Source: Flavobacterium aerium
GTDB lineage: Bacteria; Bacteroidota; Bacteroidia; Flavobacteriales; Flavobacteriaceae
NCBI RefSeq assembly: GCF_030766725.1
Contig: NZ_JARQWR010000009.1
Span: forward strand, 124,001-188,000
Length of the DNA stretch: 64,000 nt
Direction of reading: 5' to 3'
The position numbers were made by a program, and so were the translations under genes. The notes beneath the pieces are model-generated. The model was given only the letters and a program-made list of their open reading frames with translations, did no database searches and was not told the DNA's origin. Positions 8,244 through 16,243 of this stretch are shown here, piece by piece; the first letter of the stretch is position 1, and each line of letters starts with the position of its first letter.

Positions 8244-9997
8244 TGTTTTATTATTTTTTGGGTATATAGAGTATTGTTATTATTCAATTTTAAAATGTAA
8301 ATACCATTGCTCAATCCAGAAACGTCTAATTGTGTGCTATTCGCTTGAGATTTTACCATTTGACCCGCCATATTAAATAATTCAATAGACTCAATAGGTA
8401 ATCCGTTGCTATAGTTAATGTTTATTGTTCCACGAGTTGGATTAGGGTATACTGTAAAGAATGAATTCTGATTTTCTGGTGTTGATAAGGTTGAAAAGGT
8501 TTGCTCTTCAGATTCTAATGACTTAATTAATGAAGCATCAACACTTTCTACTGCCCAAAACAAGTTTTGAGGTACACTGCTGAATTTTAATTCCCATTGT
8601 GAAGTTGTAATTGGGTAATAAGCAACATCTCTTGCACCTGCAGTAGTTCCTACTCTAAGATAATAGGTTAAAGCATTCACTTGTGTTTTATCATCTGATG
8701 CACCGGACCAAGTAAATTTGACCGTGTTGTTCTCTAGAAGTTCAGAAGATAGAGTTGTTGGAGGGATGGGTTTTTCATTCGCTATCGTAGATGTATTTTT
8801 AAATAATTTGGTCATGGATACATATTCTCCTTGTGGATCATAATTAAAACCAGATAATAATACATCAGAATTATGATCTCCATTATAATCGAAAAATTGA
8901 ATGTTCGATGTTCCACCTAGCATTGCAATACCTGTAGGGTCTGTTGCTAAATTGAATGTTGAACTTTCATAGCTATAGATATAAGTTTTCACAATATCAT
9001 TATTATCATTATCACTACCAGCAACAATGAAATCGTAATAACCATCATTATTGATGTCACCAACGATTATATTTTTTGATCCGCTTGAGATCGCTAATCC
9101 ATCAGTGTCTGAATAGTGTTCCGTGAAATTTCCTTGGCCATCATTATAAAAAACTTTGATTTTGTTTTCTTCATTGATATCTGTCCCCGATACTACAAAA
9201 TCCATAAATCCATCGGCATTAAAGTCGGCTACACTAATTGATCCATTGTAATATCCTGGAAATTGTTGTTTTAATGTGAATGTACCATTGGTGTTTGAAT
9301 AGACTTTTAGAATGTAGTTTTCTCCGTAATCGATTCCCATAGTGATGAAATCTAAATTCCCATCATTATTAATATCGACCACTTTCAAATTCCCATTTTG
9401 TACACCTAAAGCATTTTGTGATTCAGGAATAGCAATTGTACTAATGTCGAAATTTGTTCCATTATTGGTAAATAATTTAGTGGTACGTCCAGTATTTCCT
9501 CCAACACCTGTAAGGATAAAATCAAGTTTTCCATCATGATTAATGTCCATCACTTCGATGTTGCAATAAATCATTCCATCAGCTTGCTGTAGTAATTGGA
9601 ATCCTGTACCTGTATTTTTGTAGATGTATAGAATGTGTTGTGTTATATCGTCATAATTTTGACCAGAAATCACAACATCTTGTAATCCGTCATTATTGAT
9701 GTCAATAAATTTGATATCACCCAAGTGTAATGGGTTTATACCAAGATCTTCCACTGCTGTAAAAACACCATTATCATTACTATAAAGTACGCAACCTGTA
9801 CCTGTAGGACCACCAGCATTACTAGTGTCAATCCCACCACAGATGATAACATCTAAATCTCCGTCATTATCATAGTCACTAATATCACTTGAAGCAAAAT
9901 AAAAAGTTGCAAATGCTGTGGTTACTTCTTCAAAGGACTGAGAATAACTAATATGACCGGTTAATAAGAGTAGGGTTAATACGTATAATTTTTTCAT
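8240..9997 (-). CDS. Secreted FG-GAP/VCBS-repeat protein with type IX sorting domain
   Basis: A 585-residue secreted protein, first gene of a two-gene unit with the larger repeat protein. The signal peptide is MKKLYVLTLLLLTGHISYSQ. Six to seven FG-GAP/VCBS repeats follow, each with a calcium-type D-x-[DN]-x-DG loop (DYDNDGDLD, DINNDGLQD, DINHDGKLD, DFNADGFMD, DINNDGYYD). A fibronectin-like segment (about 410-500) comes next, then a C-terminal type A T9SS signal beginning VYPNPTRGTININ and ending in TQKIIKQ. The start is ATG 9997: a longer frame reaching 10024 would place codons in the 5' leader directly next to the promoter element. These repeats usually build a beta-propeller for adhesion or ligand binding; no enzyme motif is visible. 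Confidence 0.92.
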   Translation of the reverse strand: MKKLYVLTLLLLTGHISYSQSFEEVTTAFATFYFASSDISDYDNDGDLDVIICGGIDTSNAGGPTGTGCVLYSNDNGVFTAVEDLGINPLHLGDIKFIDINNDGLQDVVISGQNYDDITQHILYIYKNTGTGFQLLQQADGMIYCNIEVMDINHDGKLDFILTGVGGNTGRTTKLFTNNGTNFDISTIAIPESQNALGVQNGNLKVVDINNDGNLDFITMGIDYGENYILKVYSNTNGTFTLKQQFPGYYNGSISVADFNADGFMDFVVSGTDINEENKIKVFYNDGQGNFTEHYSDTDGLAISSGSKNIIVGDINNDGYYDFIVAGSDNDNNDIVKTYIYSYESSTFNLATDPTGIAMLGGTSNIQFFDYNGDHNSDVLLSGFNYDPQGEYVSMTKLFKNTSTIANEKPIPPTTLSSELLENNTVKFTWSGASDDKTQVNALTYYLRVGTTAGARDVAYYPITTSQWELKFSSVPQNLFWAVESVDASLIKSLESEEQTFSTLSTPENQNSFFTVYPNPTRGTININYSNGLPIESIELFNMAGQMVKSQANSTQLDVSGLSNGIYILKLNNNNTLYTQKIIKQ

Positions 9998-10021
9998 AAT
10001 TTGTTTTTTTGAATACTGGGG

Positions 10022-10029
10022 CAAAGTTA
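10022..10029 (-). promoter_or_regulatory. Promoter -7 element for the T9SS cargo pair
   Basis: Minus-strand TAACTTTG matches TAnnTTTG exactly and lies 24 bases before the ATG at 9997. The upstream side is very AT-rich and has no convincing TTTG at -33. Confidence 0.65.
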
Positions 10030-10460
10030 TTTATTTAGATTAAATAAAAATAAGAAGAATTTGATTTTTATTAAAAAAATCTAAATTTTAACATTAATAT
10101 ATCGGTATATCAGTGCATTGCGTGTGAATAATTGATGAATTGAGAATAAATTAGGGTATTGAAATTTGTTTGTTAAATCAAATTGCACTCTTATTTTATT
10201 TGCATTATAAATTACAGATAACACAAGAAATATATTAATTATATAAGATTATAATAAAACAGTTAATGGGCTGCTTGAGATGAAAGAGAATGAAAATCAT
10301 TAGGAGAACTAGAAAAATAAAGTAAAAAGTATCGAATAATCTCCCTGATAGGAGGAGTATTCATGATTATATTTTCTGTTTGTGTTAAATATTTTAAAAT
10401 AACACCCTGAAAAAGGAGTAATAAGTTGTTCTTTTGTAATTCATTTTTGATTTAAATACA
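10030..10460. other. AT-rich divergent intergenic region
   Basis: About 430 bases between two divergent genes. Apart from the minus-strand -7 element at its left edge I see no gene, tRNA or long inverted repeat. A 7/8 match to the -7 consensus (TATATTTT, 10368-10375) could serve the rightward metallophosphoesterase gene but is weak. A short CTCC/GGAG stem near 10341-10356 is too small to call. Confidence 0.5.
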
Positions 10461-11678
10461 ATGCGTTGGATAATAGTTGCAGTAGTATTATTGCTAGTTG
10501 AAATTTATGCTTTTCAGGTTTTTAGAACTCTTTTAAGAGGTACATGGATACTGAATTTATATATAGGAGTTAGTGTTTTTGTAGGGATTTATATTATTTA
10601 TTCCATTACACAGTTTGATCCTGCAATTGGGCAGAATAGAAGCTCTTTGAATGCAATGGGGATATTGTTATTGACCTTATTGCCAAAGTTAATTCTAGTG
10701 CTATTCATGTTTGGTGAGGATTTGTACAGAATAGTATTAGGTACAATTAACTATTTTACTGCTTCAAAAGAGGCATCATTTGATATTCCGAGTAGGAGAA
10801 AGTTTATTAGTCAAATAGCAATTGGTGTTGCAGCAATACCTTTTACCTCTATTATTTACGGAATGTTTGTAGGGAAATATAATTTCAAAGTAATCAAACA
10901 AAAGATATTCTTTAAAGATTTACCCGATAGTTTTGATGGCTTTACAATCACTCAAATTTCGGATATCCATAGCGGTAGTTTTGATGATCCAGAAAAGATT
11001 AGTTATGCAATTGACTTAATTAATGAGCAAAAATCGGATATAATTCTTTTTACCGGAGATATTGTAAATACGAGAGCTGATGAAATGACTCCATGGATTG
11101 AAACATTTAAAAAAATTCAAAAACCAGTATTTGGAAAATATTCGGTGTTAGGAAACCATGACTATGGAGAATATATTACTTGGCCATCGGAGAAAGAAAA
11201 AGAAGATAATTTTATTGCCATTAAAGATTTACACCGACAAATCGACTTTAAATTACTTTTAAATGAGAATCTTTTCATCACCAAAGGAGAAGATAAGATT
11301 GCATTAATCGGAGTTGAGAATTGGGGACATAATTTTAAGAAAGCTGGGGATTTAGAAAAAGCATCCATTGGGGTAAAAGATGAAGATTTCAAAATTTTAA
11401 TGAGCCATGATCCGTCACACTGGGAGTATGAGGTGAAAAAGAATCCAAAAAATTATCATTTAACGTTAAGTGGACATACGCATGGATTGCAATTTGGGAT
11501 CGAAATACCCGGGATCATCAAGTGGAGTCCAGTGCAATATATCTACAAACAATGGGCGGGATTATACAAAGAATTTGGACGCTATATTTATGTAAATCGG
11601 GGTTTTGGATTTCATGCTTATCCTGGGAGAGTAGGGATTTGGCCAGAGATTACGGTTATTGAACTAAAAAAAGGTTAA
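10461..11678 (+). CDS. Membrane-anchored metallophosphoesterase (calcineurin-like, YaeI type)
   Basis: A 405-residue protein with an N-terminal membrane domain of about four hydrophobic segments (residues about 1-135) and a C-terminal calcineurin-like phosphoesterase domain. All metal-binding blocks are present in order: SDIHSG (about 172), FTGDIVNTR, GNHDYGEY, LMSHDPSHW and SGHTHGLQFG. The set matches YaeI-like enzymes, some of which act on phospholipid headgroups such as UDP-diacylglucosamine analogues or on other phosphodiesters; the real substrate is unknown. The sequence FDIPSRRKFISQIAIGVAAIP-like before the last hydrophobic stretch resembles a twin-Arg element but sits internally, so I do not read it as a cleaved Tat signal. 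The gene stands alone and the start is the first ATG. Confidence 0.88.
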   Translation: MRWIIVAVVLLLVEIYAFQVFRTLLRGTWILNLYIGVSVFVGIYIIYSITQFDPAIGQNRSSLNAMGILLLTLLPKLILVLFMFGEDLYRIVLGTINYFTASKEASFDIPSRRKFISQIAIGVAAIPFTSIIYGMFVGKYNFKVIKQKIFFKDLPDSFDGFTITQISDIHSGSFDDPEKISYAIDLINEQKSDIILFTGDIVNTRADEMTPWIETFKKIQKPVFGKYSVLGNHDYGEYITWPSEKEKEDNFIAIKDLHRQIDFKLLLNENLFITKGEDKIALIGVENWGHNFKKAGDLEKASIGVKDEDFKILMSHDPSHWEYEVKKNPKNYHLTLSGHTHGLQFGIEIPGIIKWSPVQYIYKQWAGLYKEFGRYIYVNRGFGFHAYPGRVGIWPEITVIELKKG

Positions 11679-11704
11679 AATGTAGCTTAATTCGTTAATT
11701 ATAT

Positions 11705-11712
11705 TAAATTTG
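11705..11712 (+). promoter_or_regulatory. Promoter -7 element for the thioredoxin-fold gene
   Basis: TAAATTTG, an exact match to TAnnTTTG, sits 64 bases upstream of the ATG at 11776 and shows that this gene is transcribed apart from the phosphoesterase gene. Confidence 0.6.
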
Positions 11713-11775
11713 TATAATCAATATATAGCTTAAAAATGGAATTTCGATTTTTAAGTGATGTTAAAATTATCAGTT

Positions 11776-12072
11776 ATGTCGAAATTTGGAGAACTAATAA
11801 ACGGGACAACCCCTGTATTAATCGACTTTTACACAGAGTGGAATGATTCTTCAGTATCTATGCATCCCGTAATTAGAGATGTAGCTGCTGCTTTAGGCGA
11901 TAAAGCAAAAGTGATCAAAATTGATGTAGATAAGAACCAAGAATTAGCAGAAGCACTTCGTATAAAAGGATTACCTACATTAATGATTTATAAAGAAGGT
12001 CAAATGATTTGGAGACAATCTGGAGAGTTGGATGCTAATACCATTATTGGTTTAGTGCAAGAACAAATCTAG
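11776..12072 (+). CDS. Thioredoxin-fold protein lacking the CXXC redox pair
   Basis: A 98-residue protein with full thioredoxin architecture: the buried strand TPVLIDFYTEW, the Asp-rich KVIKIDVDKN strand, the cis-proline loop GLPTLMIYKEG and the closing helix. The active site is changed. Where thioredoxins have WCGPC, this protein reads WNDSS, so both cysteines (positions 23 and 26) are Asn and Ser and no other Cys is present. It cannot act as a dithiol oxidoreductase. A binding or chaperone-like role is plausible but unproven. I chose ATG 11776 (MSKFGEL) because the fold begins there; in-frame GTG 11755 and ATG 11758 would add only seven or six residues. The stop shares CTAG with the convergent deacetylase gene. 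Confidence 0.88.
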   Translation: MSKFGELINGTTPVLIDFYTEWNDSSVSMHPVIRDVAAALGDKAKVIKIDVDKNQELAEALRIKGLPTLMIYKEGQMIWRQSGELDANTIIGLVQEQI

Positions 12073-12707
12073 GAAAGACTTACAAATTTATACCCATTCT
12101 TATTCCAATATTCTAAAGCTTTAGGTAAGGCATATTGCATATTTGCAGCGGCTTTTACACTATCATGGAACACTACAATACTTCCAGAACGAGTATGCTT
12201 AATTATATTTTGAAGACACTGCTCTGGTGTAATTCGCTTGTTGAAATCAAAGCTCACAATATCCCACATAATTATTTTATAGCCTAAGGCTTTCAATTGG
12301 TTTGCTTGCTTCGATTTAATCTTTCCATACGGTGGACGGAAAAGACTACATTGAATGGCATGTTCTGCAATTACTTGATGCGCTTTCATTGCATTTTCTA
12401 CATAAGGAGCAGTTTTGTTTTTCCATCCATTAATATGATTGAAGGTATGGTTGCCAATGGAATGTCCTTGTTCAATTACTTTATTAAAAACATTGGGATG
12501 TTTACTAATGTTGTCTCCGATACAGAAAAAGGTGGCTTTTGCATTGTATTTCTGCAATTCATCTAGTACCCATTCCGTAATCTCAGGAATCGGACCATCA
12601 TCAAAAGTAAGATATATTCTTTTTTCAGTAGTAGGGATATCCCATACGTACTTAGAAAATATTTTTTTGGCGAGATAAGGTATTTTAACCCAATTTATTT
12701 GAATCAT
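12069..12707 (-). CDS. Polysaccharide deacetylase (NodB homology domain)
   Basis: A 212-residue carbohydrate esterase family 4 protein that would remove N- or O-acetyl groups from a polysaccharide such as peptidoglycan or chitooligosaccharide. The motifs are complete and in order: TFDDGP (about 34-39, metal Asp), GNHTFNH (metal-binding His pair), RPPYG, then the late IVVFHDS. No clear signal peptide is seen; a short amphipathic N-terminus precedes the domain, so its location is uncertain. It converges on the thioredoxin-fold gene and the two stop codons overlap in a single CTAG (12069-12072). Confidence 0.92.
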   Translation of the reverse strand: MIQINWVKIPYLAKKIFSKYVWDIPTTEKRIYLTFDDGPIPEITEWVLDELQKYNAKATFFCIGDNISKHPNVFNKVIEQGHSIGNHTFNHINGWKNKTAPYVENAMKAHQVIAEHAIQCSLFRPPYGKIKSKQANQLKALGYKIIMWDIVSFDFNKRITPEQCLQNIIKHTRSGSIVVFHDSVKAAANMQYALPKALEYWNKNGYKFVSLS

Positions 12708-12730
12708 CGGATTACAATTTAATCAGTTAT

Positions 12731-12771
12731 AAAGTATCTTCCTGTAATTAAACAGGATCACAGGAAGATAC
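12731..12771 (-). terminator. Hairpin terminator after the DUF2723 gene
   Basis: Perfect 12-bp inverted repeat GTATCTTCCTGT (12734-12745) / ACAGGAAGATAC (12760-12771) with a 14-base loop, 8 bases after the stop at 12780. The T-run that follows on the minus strand is short (TTTATAA), so termination may be modest. Confidence 0.7.
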
Positions 12772-12779
12772 AGATTTTG

Positions 12780-15700
12780 TTACTCATTTTTACGACCAAA
12801 ACGGGCGAATATTTTATTAAAGTTATTGAATGAAACTTTGTTCTTATTGTAATATTCAAGATCATCATGATCCTTCATGATTAGCAATAAACTTCTATAT
12901 CGTTCAATATTAGTTGCAATATCAACGTAGCTACTTTCTTGTTCTTTTGCCTTTAGATTACTAAAGTAAAGTAGATTCTCTTGGTATTTTTTAGATAATT
13001 TATCAAGTATTTCTCTAGCTTTTTCTTTTTCGTTGATTTCATAATACCCTTCGGCAAATGGCTCTACTAATGTATAGTAATCGAAATATTCCAATGGCAT
13101 TTTGGTCATTGCCAATTCAATTATTTTTCGGGCTTTATCTAGTTTTCCTTCACTGATTAATTTTTCCATTAATCGGGCAAGACTGGTTCTGTAGGATATT
13201 CCATTAATACGCGTTTGAGTATCATGATATATTTTTGGACTACCACTATTTCCCCAATCCCAATGCATAACGATATCATACATCTTATCAGAATCAATTC
13301 CACCCATATCAAAAGGGCTGCCATTCTTTGGTGTTGGCGTTTTAATAGGAACCAGTTTGTAGATCATTCCTTGTAATTGAAGGTAATCTTTCATCCATAA
13401 ATAATTATCATCATCAAAACTACCACCGCTAAAATAAATAGGCCTTTCCCAATTATTATTTGCAATAATATCCAGCATGATTAGGCGGTTTTTATATAAA
13501 GCACTGTCTTCAATATTCAATTCGATTTCTGAAACGATAGAATCATTAAATGCAGGGCTAACCACTTTGTTTTTGATTATCGTTGCTTTGTCCACTGAGA
13601 TTTTAAGCTTATTCGTTGGATAAAAATGTACTTTTTGCCCATTATTCATGTCCAATTGTGTCTGAGGATTTTCACTGGCAATAAATCGAATAAGATCTTT
13701 AATGTCCCAACGATTTTCTGTGCGCTTTTGGAAAATAATATAATCTCGTGTTCCTTGAACATATTGATTATGGGTAAACGATATTGGAAGCGGTTCAGAC
13801 TCATAAGCCTTGGCTTTCATTTGATCGATATACCAATCCATGTAGATTAATGAAGTATTAACAACACGAACATCAGTACGGTAATGTTCTATTTCTTGAG
13901 CATACCATAAAGGGAATGTATCATTGTCGGCGACGGTAAATAATATAGCATTTTTATCACAAGAATCTAAAAAGGCTTTTGCTTGTGCTAATGCAGTGTA
14001 TTTATCCGAACGATCGTGGTCATCCCAGTTTTTAGCAGCCATTAATATTGGTGCTGCTAATAAGCAAACAACGATAACTAGTGGACCTGCAATTTTAGGA
14101 GCCATATACTTCTTGATACCGTCATATATTGCGTACACACCAAAACCTATCCAAATAGCAAAAACATAAAATGATCCAACTAAAGCATAGTCTCTTTCTC
14201 GTGGTTCAAAAGGTCTTTCATTCAAGTATATTTTAAGAGCAATACCTGTAAATAGAAATAATGTAAATAATACATAAAAGCTCTTTCGATCCTTTTTCGC
14301 ATGATAAATTAATCCGATCAACCCTAGGATAAAAGGTAAGAAGTAATATGTATTGCGGCCTTTGTTGTTTAAGGCATCAGAAGGAAGGTTGTCCTGTGAC
14401 CCTAATCGCGATGCATCAATAAATTTGATACCACTCAGCCAGTTTCCATTTAGATTGTCGTATTTGCCTTGTATGTCACTTTGACGACCTACGAAGTTCC
14501 ACATTAAGTATCTCCAATACATATACCCAAACTGGTACTCAAACATAAAGCTAATATTGTCAGCAGTAGTTGGCTTGTCAATGATTAAGTATTCGCCATA
14601 ACTTTTTAGAAATTTACTGTAATCTTCTTCTTCCAGTTGACCAGAATTGTATGCGTTTCTAAACTCAGATACTGTTTTCTCAACTTCACTTTTTAATTGT
14701 GCGATGGCACCCATAAGATCCTCCTGAGACATATTTTCCGGATCCAATCCATATTTGCGCAATCCATTTTCGTAAGGATAGCTTGGATCAATTCTGAAAT
14801 TAAGAACATTTGTAAATTTCATGTAGTTATCCGCATGCTCTGTACTCCACATTCTTGGTAAAATGGTTTTGTGTAGGGCGCTAGGATTCTGTTTAGCATC
14901 TTTATAATGATTAACAATGATGTATTTACCCGTTTTGTAATCTCTTTCGTAGTTTGGCTTGTCATCCAAATAAGGTTGATCCGTATCAATACCACCATAG
15001 TTCACGGAGAATTGAGGTCCGTAGAATAATGGATTATCACCATACTGCTCACGGTTATAATAAGCTAAAACTTCACGAGCATCAGAAGGTCTGTTTTCAT
15101 TAATAACTACATTAGCGTTTGCACGAATAGGTAGCATTATCCAAGTGGAGAATCCAATTAGAATAAATAAAATAGAAAGCAGTAAAGTGTTGATTTGCAC
15201 TAAATTTTTTTGACGTGTATATTTTAAACCAAAATAGAATACAGCAATCAATAGTAGGGTGACAAATATAGTTCCTGAATTAAAAGGAAGGCCAAAATTG
15301 TTTACCATGTACACTTCTGTCTGCCCAAAAAAGGCCATAGTAAGTGGTAGTAATAATTTGAAAATAAATAACAGAACTGCAACGACAACGATATTCGCTA
15401 CGATGAAGTTTTTAATTGTAATTGTTTTATAATTTTTAAAATAATAGATGAATCCAATGGATGGTATGGTTAACAATGCCATGAAGTGTACTCCAAATGA
15501 CAATCCTACGATTAAAGAGATGATTAATAGCCATTTGTTACCACGTGGTGTATGCATGTCTTGTTCCCAACGTAGCCCAAGCCATAGGAGTAGAGCGATT
15601 AATAAAGAAGCCATAGCATAAACTTCGGCCTCTACAGCATTAAACCAAAAACTATCAGAAAATGTAAAGGCTAATGATCCAACAAAAGCACTTCCTAATA

Positions 15701-16061
15701 TTACAATAAAGTTGCTATTATTTAATTCAGAAAATTGTGCAATAATCTTTTTTAGGATCATTGTAGTCGACCAAAACATAAAAAGTATAGTAAATGCACT
15801 AGAGAAAACAGAAACCATATTGACCATTAGGGCAATTTTGGTAGCATCTGTAGCAAACATGGCAAAGAAAGCACCAATCATTTGAAACAATGGAGCTCCT
15901 GGTGGATGTCCCACTTCCAATTTGGCTGCTGTGGAAATATATTCACTACAATCCCAAAAACTCATTGTAGGTTCAACTGTAAGTGAATAGGTTATTAATG
16001 CGATTGCAAAAGTAAGCCAGCCTAAAATGGTATTCCATTTTTTGAAATTGATTGTAGTCAT
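12780..16061 (-). CDS. DUF2723 polytopic membrane protein, copy A (GT-C-like)
   Basis: A 1093-residue membrane protein of the DUF2723 family. The N-terminal half has about a dozen membrane segments with the family block SFWDCSEYISTAAKLEVGHP (an Asp in the first extracytoplasmic loop, as in GT-C glycosyltransferases). The C-terminal half is soluble and helix-rich, with TPR-like spacing near the end. The human member TMEM260 is an O-mannosyltransferase, so a lipid-linked sugar transferase role is a reasonable inference; donor and acceptor are unknown. I start it at ATG 16061 (MTTINFKKWN). A longer frame to 16202 would cover the promoter and terminator and lacks counterpart sequence in copy B. 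Copy B upstream has the same length and about 89% identity over the first 100 residues. Copy A has Ser where copy B has Gly after WDC. Confidence 0.9.
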   Translation of the reverse strand: MTTINFKKWNTILGWLTFAIALITYSLTVEPTMSFWDCSEYISTAAKLEVGHPPGAPLFQMIGAFFAMFATDATKIALMVNMVSVFSSAFTILFMFWSTTMILKKIIAQFSELNNSNFIVILGSAFVGSLAFTFSDSFWFNAVEAEVYAMASLLIALLLWLGLRWEQDMHTPRGNKWLLIISLIVGLSFGVHFMALLTIPSIGFIYYFKNYKTITIKNFIVANIVVVAVLLFIFKLLLPLTMAFFGQTEVYMVNNFGLPFNSGTIFVTLLLIAVFYFGLKYTRQKNLVQINTLLLSILFILIGFSTWIMLPIRANANVVINENRPSDAREVLAYYNREQYGDNPLFYGPQFSVNYGGIDTDQPYLDDKPNYERDYKTGKYIIVNHYKDAKQNPSALHKTILPRMWSTEHADNYMKFTNVLNFRIDPSYPYENGLRKYGLDPENMSQEDLMGAIAQLKSEVEKTVSEFRNAYNSGQLEEEDYSKFLKSYGEYLIIDKPTTADNISFMFEYQFGYMYWRYLMWNFVGRQSDIQGKYDNLNGNWLSGIKFIDASRLGSQDNLPSDALNNKGRNTYYFLPFILGLIGLIYHAKKDRKSFYVLFTLFLFTGIALKIYLNERPFEPRERDYALVGSFYVFAIWIGFGVYAIYDGIKKYMAPKIAGPLVIVVCLLAAPILMAAKNWDDHDRSDKYTALAQAKAFLDSCDKNAILFTVADNDTFPLWYAQEIEHYRTDVRVVNTSLIYMDWYIDQMKAKAYESEPLPISFTHNQYVQGTRDYIIFQKRTENRWDIKDLIRFIASENPQTQLDMNNGQKVHFYPTNKLKISVDKATIIKNKVVSPAFNDSIVSEIELNIEDSALYKNRLIMLDIIANNNWERPIYFSGGSFDDDNYLWMKDYLQLQGMIYKLVPIKTPTPKNGSPFDMGGIDSDKMYDIVMHWDWGNSGSPKIYHDTQTRINGISYRTSLARLMEKLISEGKLDKARKIIELAMTKMPLEYFDYYTLVEPFAEGYYEINEKEKAREILDKLSKKYQENLLYFSNLKAKEQESSYVDIATNIERYRSLLLIMKDHDDLEYYNKNKVSFNNFNKIFARFGRKNE

Positions 16062-16098
16062 GTTAATGATTAAGGATTGAATTGATGATTTATAGATA

Positions 16099-16106
16099 CA
16101 AAGAAA
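16099..16106 (-). promoter_or_regulatory. Probable promoter element of DUF2723 copy A
   Basis: Minus-strand TTTCTTTG, one mismatch to TAnnTTTG. It lies exactly 3464 bases from the same element before copy B, the same offset as the coding regions, so it was copied along with the gene. Confidence 0.45.
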
Positions 16107-16174
16107 TGATTTTTTATCAAACAAAAAATATTTTAACTCTTTTGAATGTTTAAAAAAATATGGAGTTAAGACAT

Positions 16175-16210
16175 AAAAAAAACCCCGTGAAAATAGTTTC
16201 ACGGGGTTTG
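16175..16210 (-). terminator. Intrinsic terminator after DUF2723 copy B
   Basis: Perfect stem AAACCCCGTGAAA (16180-16192) / TTTCACGGGGTTT (16197-16209) with a 4-base loop, followed on the minus strand by a run of T (from the A-run at 16175-16182). It separates the two duplicate genes into different transcripts. Confidence 0.92.
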
Positions 16211-16243
16211 ATTTATTTTATAATAGAAAATGGAATCTTTTTA

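Noticed and set aside
16062..16202. 47-residue extension of DUF2723 copy A
   Set aside because: It crosses the promoter element and the terminator side of copy B and has no counterpart in copy B.
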